Shown: piece by piece, positions 56,286-64,000 of the stretch
Layout: every line of letters begins with the position of its first letter
Numbering within the stretch: the stretch's first letter is position 1
Assembly: GCA_031761405.1 (NCBI GenBank)
Contig: JASEVX010000003.1
Location: 114,083,831-114,147,830, forward strand
DNA: 64,000 nt
Source of the DNA: Serripes groenlandicus
Lineage: Eukaryota; Mollusca; Bivalvia; Cardiida; Cardiidae
Reading direction: 5' to 3'
Program-made: the position numbers and the translations under genes
Notes under the pieces: generated by a model
Databases searched by the model: none
Told to the model about the DNA's origin: nothing
The model's input: the letters and a program-made list of their open reading frames with translations, nothing else

Positions 56286-57540
56286 GCAATATTTCAGACT
56301 ATGAGACACTCAAACATAAGCCTTTAGAGAAATCATATATATTGTGATGAGAATCCAGAAAGAATTTGGGTTTATTTTATTTTGAGGTATTTTTATATTT
56401 AAGTAATTAAAAGCAGATAATTACACATGCTTTGGATACATGAGTTAAACTTTTATTAAAGAAACATGTACATTCAAAATAGTGCAGAAAACATTGCAGG
56501 AGAAGGAGGAAATGCTTATCATGAATACGTTTTCCTTTACCCTATCCAACATACAACAAACCTGAAGATGACATTTTTTAAAACAAAAATAACCGACATT
56601 TCAATTTTTGAAAGTATAACTATTAAAAAAATCAAATTGAAAACATTGGGGCAAAAGGAGAAATTGCTCATCATAAGTTTCCATATTTTAAAAATGTGTT
56701 CAAAATAGCCTGCTTTAGATTTCAGTTCATTATATGCGGGAAAGGAATAAATGAAAGTATATTTATTGAAAATAGTTTAAACCATTGTGATAAAAGGGGA
56801 AATTTCCTAACGATAAGCAATGTCTACCCCTTAACAAATTATGGCGATTAGTAGCCGATTACATACCAATTATATATACCCACATAATAGAGTTGAAATT
56901 ATATTATATTATATGAATAATAATAACATATTTACTATTGTTTTGTGCTTGATTTCAGCGGTTGTTTGTTATTTAGAACACGCAACCTTTTTGAAATTGT
57001 CTACTTTCGGTTTCACTTATAAACAAAGGGGTGTAATTAGAATAATGTAAGACATATATTAACTGTTCGTGTATTCGTTTATTCTCTTTACATGATAACA
57101 TTTTATATGAACATGTTGTAAGTGTTTGTACTGAATCATTGTCATATCACGTCGAACAGATCTTCTACCAACTTTCTCCACGTAACAGTGATTGACACAT
57201 AGAGAAACACAACAGTGATATATGAAAGACACAACCGTGAGTTAATATCTAAACAACAACTTACCAGTTACGAAGTTTCCTATGTGAAAACCATTTGAAC
57301 TTATGACAGCAGATAATAATAACCGGAATGAATCTCCAAATAACTTCCTGGTTATTTTAAACCGGATACATACACTTTATATGTCTCTGTTGCCCTTTCA
57401 CTTTTAACACAGATAACACCTCTCTACCAGATAACGTTGATCATCTGGGCAAACATAAGGAAACCTTCTATAAATGAAAATGTACAAGTAATTATTGAAT
57501 GGAATTATAAAGTCGTCTGCTGCATGGAGTAAACGATTAA
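56286..57540. other. Gene-free stretch with decayed MITEs
   Basis: 56490-56740 and 56755-56830 contain decayed family 1 arms and hairpins (AAAAGGAGAAATTGCTCATC). The rest, to 57540, has no recognisable feature. Confidence 0.45.
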
Positions 57541-57557
57541 CCCTTCATCCAATGTAT

Positions 57558-57893
57558 TTGAGCCGTCTCGCGAGAAAACCAACAATACGTAAAGCATTGA
57601 CCCGGATCTGTCTAAGCATGCCGCGCAGGCTAACCCGGGCATACACTTTTCGCCTCCTGTGGATTTTCTGTTTCATGAATCATTACTCTATATCAACATC
57701 CCCCTGAGACGGAATGTGTCGGCCCGGGTTAGTCTGCGCGGCCTGCGCAGACTGGTCTGGCTCGATACATTAGGCAGAGCCCATAATGTTGGGTTTCTCG
57801 TGGAACGGCTACATATGCTTTTACAAGTAATCTGGATCGATACATTACGCAGATGACATAATGTTGGTTTTATGGTTGGTTGGGACGGCTCAT
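57558..57893. mobile_element. Family 4 MITE (GAGCCGT ends), with repeated right end
   Basis: Left end TTGAGCCGTCTCGCGAGAAA, shared body CCCCTGAGACGGAATGTGT, right end TTTCTCGTGGAACGGC near 57812. A second right-end-like segment follows (ATTACGCAGATGACATAATG ... GGGACGGCTC to 57893). Confidence 0.75.
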
Positions 57894-58289
57894 TGACGCC
57901 GCGCGAAACAGCCTTTATGATTGAATAAATTGTATTAACTGATTTAAGAAACAACAAGATACAAAATATGTACATCAGTAGTATAGGCGTCTCTTTAGGT
58001 GTAAACAAAGATGACGTAATCGGCGGCCATTGTGTTGACCTAGTTACTATTTATAGTATCTCATTTGCATATAAGGATGGACACGAGTGAGGACGCCATT
58101 TTGTAGTTATACAATGACTGCGCATGTCCATGTTAGTTCTATATTTAGAATGACATCATAGGTCTACATTTAGAAAGCTTTAACAATGGAGCAAGTGTTT
58201 CGGTAGCACCCTTAGGGCGAGACCACCAACGATTTGTCTCTAGCCTTCTACCAATAGATTCTAGCGGGTATGTTGTTGGAACCCTCGAA

Positions 58290-61200
58290 AATAATGGCGG
58301 GGAAATTCGACCTAACCTTTGCTACATTGTTTCGGGAAACCTGACACGAGACATCCATACGACACGATATATCCCTTTAATATGTCGTATAGTCGAGCCG
58401 AAGCACGCAGTCAAACATGTAGGGTAAAGCAATAAATTTAACGTCTTACCTCTAGAGCGTCCACAGTTCAAATGACAGAGATCCCGCTCTATTTTTAGAC
58501 TCGGTATTTCACCATATTTTTATAAATAGATTATGTGTCATGTTCTATAAATAGATTATATGTCATTTACTATAAATAGATATTTCTAATAGTTCTATAT
58601 TTAGAATGACATCATGGGTCTATATTTAGAAAGTGTTGGAGCTGGCGGAGAAATTCGACCTACCCTTTGCTACATTGTTTCGGGAAACTGAAACATCCAT
58701 ACGACACGATATATCCCTTTAGTATAGTCGGCACATAGTCAAACATGTATGGCAATAAATGTAACGTCTTACCTCTAGAGCGTCCAGAGTTCAAATGACA
58801 GAGGTCCCGATCTATTTTTAGTTTCGATATTTCACAACCACTATCGAATATTTCATCAGACCAGGTGTACCAACAATAGAGCATTGAAATGACAAAGTTA
58901 ATCTCATTTAAAGGCGCCATACTGTCTGCGTCTGAACACCTGCAACGAACGTGTTAACACTTGTCTGAGAATAACACTTTACAGTGCGGTTTCAAAAGAT
59001 TACCCCATATGATGAAAGTTATTATTATGCCTATACAAGAACTTGAAAAATGTCAGTGAAGTTATACACGACTTTACCAATTTGATCACATTTCAAATAT
59101 ATTGAGAAAAGAAGCCAATTAAAGTTGTCAAATCGGTTTTTGTTAATTTGTATCACTATTTACGCTTTAACTTTTTCTCTTTATGCTATAAAGTTTGATA
59201 TACCGTTGGAAAGATTTCGTTGCGCCCTTTTCATATATGAAAAAAATATGATCCTACGACTATTAGTTCTCTAGTTATCGTCGTTTTAAATTATTGCTTT
59301 AAAGTGCGTCAAAAGGCTTTTTAATGCGTAAATGTCGATAGCTCCTTTATTTCCTGTCCGAATGTAGTCGTGTTTGGACCCATTGAAAAGGATTTCGGAT
59401 TTTCTATCGATTGAGATGATTTAACCGGAAGTGACGTAATTATTTCTTAAAATGATCATATTTTCAATATTAATTAATTTGATTTTTTTTTTTTTTGTTT
59501 TTTTTTTTTAGGAATTCGTAACGTGTAGCCTGCACTTATATATTGATAGCTGTTGTCATTTTCAAAAACTGAATATTGATACAAATTTCAGCCGTTTTCG
59601 AGTTATGTAATATGAACAAAATTTAAACAAACAAAATAAAAATATATCATTCGAAAGATGTCGTTGCGCCCTTTTCATATATGAAAAAAATATGATCCTA
59701 CGACTATTAGTTCTCTAGTTATCGTCGTTTTAAATTATTGCTTTAAAGTGCGTCAAAAGGCTTTTTAATGCGTAAATGTCGATAGCTCCTTTATTTCTTG
59801 TCCGAATGTAGTCGTGTTTGGACCCCTTGAAAAGGATTTCGGATTTTCTATCGATTGAGATGATCTAACCGGAAGTGACGTAATTTTTTCTTAAAATGAT
59901 CATATTTTCAATATTAATTAATTTGATTTTTTTTTTTTTTTAGGAATTCGTAACGTTGGACTGCACTTATATATTGATAGCTGTTGTCATTTTCAAAAAC
60001 TGAATATTGATAAAAAATTCAGCCGTTTTCGAGTTATGTAATATGAACAAAATTTAAACAAACAAAATAAAAATATATCATTCGAAAGATGTCGTCGCGC
60101 TCTTTTCAAATCTGAAAAAATGATGGTCCTAGGACTATTCATTCTCTAGTTATCTCAGTTTATTTTATTTTTAAGTTTTTTAGATATATCGTAACGTATA
60201 GAAGGCACTCATATATTGATAGCTGTTGGCAAAACCTGAATATTGACAGAGTTTCGAACTCATTACCCTCATCGTATTGCTCTCAGGTGTGTTAGCATTA
60301 ACCCATTATCAGTGTCACCAGATTGTGTTCATTTGGTGACGTAAGTACGGACAAAGACCTTTTGAAATGCTAAACACGATATATCCCTTTTGTATATCAT
60401 ATAGTCGAGTCGAAGCACGCAGTCAAACATATATGGTAAAGCAATAAATTTAACGTCTTACCTCTAGAACGTCCAGATCTCAAATGACCGATGCGCATGT
60501 CCCAATCTATTTTTAAATTCGATATTTCACCATCGCTATCGGATATTTCATCAGACCAGGTGTGAGAACAATATAGCATTGAAATGCCAAAGAAAACGTG
60601 GACAATGGATGAATAGACTACTTTAAACCAAACGGCGCCACAGTGTCTGTAGAACACCTGCACGTTAACACTTGCCTGAGCATAACCCTTTACACTGCTG
60701 TTCAAAAGTTTATCCTTCATGATGAAAACTATTATTATGACTATACAAGCACTTGGAAAATGTCAGTGAAGTTATATGTAACTGTACCAATTTGATTATA
60801 TTTCAAATATATTGAGAAAAGAAGCCCATTAAAATTGTCAAATCGGTTTTTACTAATTCATTTCACTATTTACGCTTTAACTTTTTTGTTTTAAGTTATC
60901 AAATGATGGAGGACACCAAAACCTTTCATTTAAACCCGGGGTTGTAGAGAAAATATTCAGCCGTTTTCGAGTTATGTAATATGAGAGATTTTTAAACCCC
61001 CAAAATGAACTTGCCCCGATCCTCAAGTTTGATATACCGTTGGAAAGATTTCGTTGAGCCCTTTTCATATATGAAAAAAATATGATCCTACGACAAAGGG
61101 TTATCTAGTTATCGTCGTTTTAAATTATTGCTTAAAAGTGCGTCAAAAGGCTTCTTAATGCGTAAATGCCGATATCTCCTTTATTTCTTGTCCGAATGTA

Positions 61201-61570
61201 GTCGTGTTTGGACTCGTTGAAAATGATTTTGGATTTTCTATCGATTGAAATGATCAAACCGAAAGTGACGTCATTTGTTCTTAAAATGGTCAGTTTTCTG
61301 ATTTTTTATTTTTTTTTATTTTTTTTTATTTAGAAATATTGTTATTGATAGTTGTTGACCCGAATATTGACAGAGTTTTAAACGTCATTGTAATGCTCGC
61401 TTACCCCGAGCTATTTTTAGACTCGTTATTTCACCATCACTATCGGATATTTCATCAGACCAGGTGTACGAACAATAGGGCATTGAAATGTCAAAGAAAA
61501 CGTGGACAATGGATGAATAGACTGATTTAAACCAAATGGCGCCACAGTGTCTGGGGAACACCTGTGTCAA
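58290..61570. repeat. Shuffled duplicated modules upstream of the Polinton polymerase
   Basis: Two kinds of module alternate. Module E carries a minus-strand open segment with (F/V)ISMxYC.YTWSDEI and a GTAAGACGTT donor-like site; copies at about 58370-58500 (partial), 58700-58920, 60370-60710 and 61410-61570 (donor end lost). Module T contains CCGTTGGAAAGATTTCGTTG, CGACTATTAGTTCTCTAGTT, AAAAGGCTTTTTAATGCGT and GAAGTGACGTAA; copies at 59190-59450, 59645-59890, 60075-60160 (partial) and 61020-61280. The copies differ by a few percent to tens of percent, suggesting repeated rounds of duplication. Confidence 0.85.
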
Positions 61571-61589
61571 CCAAGCCTACTGAAAAATG

Positions 61590-61736
61590 ATCTTGACCAA
61601 TCAGATTTGAGAATAGTGACGTGAGTTACTAAATATATCGACCAATGAAATACCAGCCTCGTTTTGAAATCGAGTGTATAAAAAGGTGTGTTTGGACATA
61701 CATCAGCATTCTAACACTAGAACTCGAGCCGTCAAC
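61590..61736 (+). promoter_or_regulatory. Promoter of the Polinton DNA polymerase
   Basis: TATAAAAAGG at 61677-61686, with a TCAGCATT initiator-like sequence about 25-30 bp downstream (61702-61709). Upstream are GACCAATCAG (61596-61605) and GACCAATGAA (61640-61649), both CCAAT-box-like, and a TGACGTGA CRE-like site near 61617. The untranslated leader would be only about 35 nt, ending in TCAACATGG. Confidence 0.65.
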
Positions 61737-64000
61737 ATGGACAATATCGTATCTACGTTCGAAATTATGGTCAACTCGTATACTAATGCTGACGAGTTAA
61801 TGAATTTTGCGGCGACGATGGGAATACAGGAATCGCCTTCAGTGAGGTTTCGTTTGTTTCAGTTAAGAAACCTGGAGTATGACAACGACTTTGTCAATGG
61901 AGAACTAGATTCCATTTTACAAAATTTAGGAGGAGAGTTTAACACCGCCGAAGATTTCAATGAGGAAGATTTGGAATTGGCTGTCGACTACATAAGAGAC
62001 CAAAACGAAATAGACGAAAGTATGAAAGCGATCCTCTTCGATGATCAAATGGACGAGCTAGCCACTGCGTGTTTAGACGATGGAGACTGGGACCCTCCTA
62101 CGCCTGTCATTCAGTCAGGAAGTGGTCAACATAAATTACGCTACACCATGCGAAAGAAGTCAGAGCGTACATATGCGAAAAACGCTGCCGTGGACCGAAC
62201 ATACCAGGTGAAGGTCGACGAACGGTACCACGGTCAGGAGTTACGAGATGTCAGGGAGGGGCTCCATAACATGTTTCAAGATGTCCTAAACGAGGCCAGG
62301 GGTGATTTGGCGGGGAACGATCTGGGTCGCGTCGTTATACACCACCAGGGACTTCATGATCCTATCGTCGTTCCCCTCCGAGACTGGGACCATCTCAACG
62401 CCGACGGGGTCATGGCTATGATCGAAAAAGTGCTCAACAGTAATAAAGATCTCTCAATTGACGAGAGTTTCTACATTACTGTTGGTACAATTGATTTACC
62501 GAAAGGAGGAGCCAGGCGTAGAATAACGAAATTAAAAGGGGATAAGAATTCTCTTCAACTGAAATCGTCCATCGTGACCATTAACAATGATGATCAACTA
62601 TGTATGGCCAGAGCGATTGGGGTCAGCTGGGCCAAATTAAACAGATGCTCCCCCGAAGAATGGAAAGAGGTGACCAAAACCAGAGCCAAGAAAACTAATC
62701 TGGAATTGGTCATGGAACATAAAAAAGTATCAGATAGTTATTACAGAGATTTGAGAAACAAAAATCTGAAACAACAGAAACAGTTAGCGGTCGCCATCAG
62801 TCAGTTGGCTGGTGTACCCCTGGATCGTCCAGCCAGTCTTAATGATATAGAGGCGTTTGAAGAGCTTCTGGGTGTACGCGTTATGGTAGTTAGTGCTAGA
62901 CTGGGTAATAAGTTTTTAACCAGTCCCAGTACAGACCAACGGCCATGTATATATCTGTACTTGGTGGACGATGACCACTTTCACGCCATAACGAGTATTA
63001 CGGGGTTCTTCAGCGCCATGTATTTTTGCCACAAATGCCTCAAACATTACGATCACAAAGAACGTCATCAATGTGAGATCAGATGTATAGTGTGTAAAAG
63101 GGATCACTGCCCAACAACGGACCATCCTATCGATTGTGTCATTTGTAATATGACCTGTCGATCGGAAGACTGTTTCACAAATCATAAACAAGTCCCTGTA
63201 CATCAGAAAGGAAAGGGAAAAGGAAAACAAAGCGGACCTTCCCAGTGCGAAAAATGGTGGAAGTGTCCACAATGTTACAAAGTACTGAGGACGGACAAGC
63301 GGAAGAAAGAGGAGCACGAGTGCGGAGAGTACCAGTGCTCTAGCTGCCATAAATATGTGCAGGATGATCATTTATGCTTCCTGAGAGCCACTCAAGCCAA
63401 AGAACATTACATACCCAAGTTTATCTTTTTTGATTTTGAGTGCTCTCAGGATGAGAAAATGTATTGTAATGAAGGATATTTACCCTTGAAAAACCCAAAT
63501 TGTCAAGACTGTCAATCACAGGTATGTACATCTTGCTCTAAATGCCAACATTGTAAATCATCATGGTGCGGAAAAGCTACACATCGTCCAAATTTTGTTG
63601 TAGCTCATACCGTTTGTCCGAAATGTATTGATCAAACGTTAACACCAGAGTCAGTATGTCCCAGCTGCGGTACCCGGTGCGACGAATGTGACAACACTGA
63701 TTCACACGAGAATGAGGACGAAGGTCCTTGTCCAGGTAAATGTGGGTTCAGGGAAGTCACTTTCGAAGGAACGGATACCGCGGAAAAGTTTGGTCAGTGG
63801 TTATTTACGGACCAACATAAATATTTCAAAGCCATTGCGCACAACATGAAAGGATACGATGGTTATTTTCTTTTGGAATATTTGATTGATCAATCCATGA
63901 GGCCAGACAAAATAATCTACAGCGGTTCGAAAATAATGTATATGGCTGTTGAGCGCGATTTACATATCAAAGTGATTGACAGTCTTAATTTTTTGCCAAT
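61737..64000 (+). CDS. Polinton-type protein-primed family B DNA polymerase, N-terminal 754 residues
   Basis: An uninterrupted frame from ATG 61737 runs off the window, preceded closely by a TATA promoter. Residues 1-130 are acidic. Around residues 285-420 there is an OTU-protease-like pattern: DDQLCMARAI with Cys289, and DDDHFHAI with His414/His416. A Cys/His-rich block follows (about 425-560, many CxxC pairs). The 3'-5' exonuclease begins with Exo I FFDFE (Asp566, Glu568). A second cysteine-rich insert (about 580-680) precedes Exo II HNMKGYDGYFLL (Asn703, Asp708). The polymerase motifs and any terminal-protein region that follow are outside the window. Exonuclease residues are intact and there are no stops or frameshifts, so the copy may be recent. 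A related virus (adintovirus) cannot be excluded. Confidence 0.9.
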   Translation, partial: MDNIVSTFEIMVNSYTNADELMNFAATMGIQESPSVRFRLFQLRNLEYDNDFVNGELDSILQNLGGEFNTAEDFNEEDLELAVDYIRDQNEIDESMKAILFDDQMDELATACLDDGDWDPPTPVIQSGSGQHKLRYTMRKKSERTYAKNAAVDRTYQVKVDERYHGQELRDVREGLHNMFQDVLNEARGDLAGNDLGRVVIHHQGLHDPIVVPLRDWDHLNADGVMAMIEKVLNSNKDLSIDESFYITVGTIDLPKGGARRRITKLKGDKNSLQLKSSIVTINNDDQLCMARAIGVSWAKLNRCSPEEWKEVTKTRAKKTNLELVMEHKKVSDSYYRDLRNKNLKQQKQLAVAISQLAGVPLDRPASLNDIEAFEELLGVRVMVVSARLGNKFLTSPSTDQRPCIYLYLVDDDHFHAITSITGFFSAMYFCHKCLKHYDHKERHQCEIRCIVCKRDHCPTTDHPIDCVICNMTCRSEDCFTNHKQVPVHQKGKGKGKQSGPSQCEKWWKCPQCYKVLRTDKRKKEEHECGEYQCSSCHKYVQDDHLCFLRATQAKEHYIPKFIFFDFECSQDEKMYCNEGYLPLKNPNCQDCQSQVCTSCSKCQHCKSSWCGKATHRPNFVVAHTVCPKCIDQTLTPESVCPSCGTRCDECDNTDSHENEDEGPCPGKCGFREVTFEGTDTAEKFGQWLFTDQHKYFKAIAHNMKGYDGYFLLEYLIDQSMRPDKIIYSGSKIMYMAVERDLHIKVIDSLNFLP

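Larger units (their letters stand above)
58020..64000 (+). mobile_element. Polinton/Maverick-type element, one end and polymerase gene
   Basis: Defined by a family B DNA polymerase of Polinton type reading rightward from 61737 and by a 3.5-kb non-coding stretch of duplicated modules between 58.2 and 61.57 kb. Polintons are large self-synthesising DNA transposons related to adintoviruses, with a protein-primed polymerase, an integrase and capsid genes (known). Only the polymerase is in view. The left boundary is a guess based on where the module repeats begin. No terminal inverted repeat or target duplication can be confirmed without the other end. Confidence 0.7.

Noticed and set aside
62916..63371. 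151-codon open frame on the minus strand
   Set aside because: It is the antisense shadow of the polymerase frame and has no family resemblance.

Overview
The window is animal genomic DNA: genes are split by GT-AG introns of 0.7 to 8.6 kb and the introns are full of transposable elements. The repeats (pearl-like elements with GTCC/GTCT microsatellites and ~160-bp tandem cores, tRNA-headed SINEs, an element with GAGCCGT/ACGGCTC ends, a Polinton-type DNA polymerase) point to a bivalve mollusc, probably a heterodont clam. That placement is inference from repeat style and gene similarity, not from a search.

Region 1 (1 to about 38.9 kb, + strand) is the 3' part of a cytoplasmic dynein 1 intermediate chain gene. 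Thirteen exons between 2347 and 38149 join in one reading frame (537 codons plus stop), ending with the WD40 domain and the usual short C-terminal tail. The N-terminal coiled-coil exons lie upstream of the window. The ten exons from 18130 on are secure. The three before them encode a poorly conserved linker and are weaker.

Region 2 (about 39 to 45.9 kb) has no gene I can support. It holds MITEs, pearl-like elements, a 22-bp minisatellite and tRNA-like SINE pieces. Region 3 (46.06 to 50.86 kb, minus strand) has two large coding exons of a macro-domain protein resembling the macro/KH-like part of PARP14-type proteins, with repeated tyrosine motifs in a low-complexity linker. Region 4 (51 to 57.9 kb) holds a 5'-truncated, broken non-LTR retrotransposon, an 81-bp satellite and several MITEs. 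Region 5 (about 58.0 kb to the end) is the edge of a Polinton/Maverick-type element: 3.5 kb of shuffled duplicated modules, a TATA promoter, and an uninterrupted DNA polymerase B reading frame that runs off the window.

The dominant non-coding signal is one foldback MITE family flanked by TTAA (ends CCCTTTCCC/GGGAAAGGG), with at least forty recognisable copies. Each has an inner hairpin whose two arms change together between copies. Elements are nested in several places, which fixes some element ends exactly. The best hunting targets are the MITE family and its relatives, the matched termini of the pearl-like elements, the duplicated divergent units beside the Polinton polymerase, the OTU-like signature in that polymerase, and the macro-domain gene with its tyrosine repeats.
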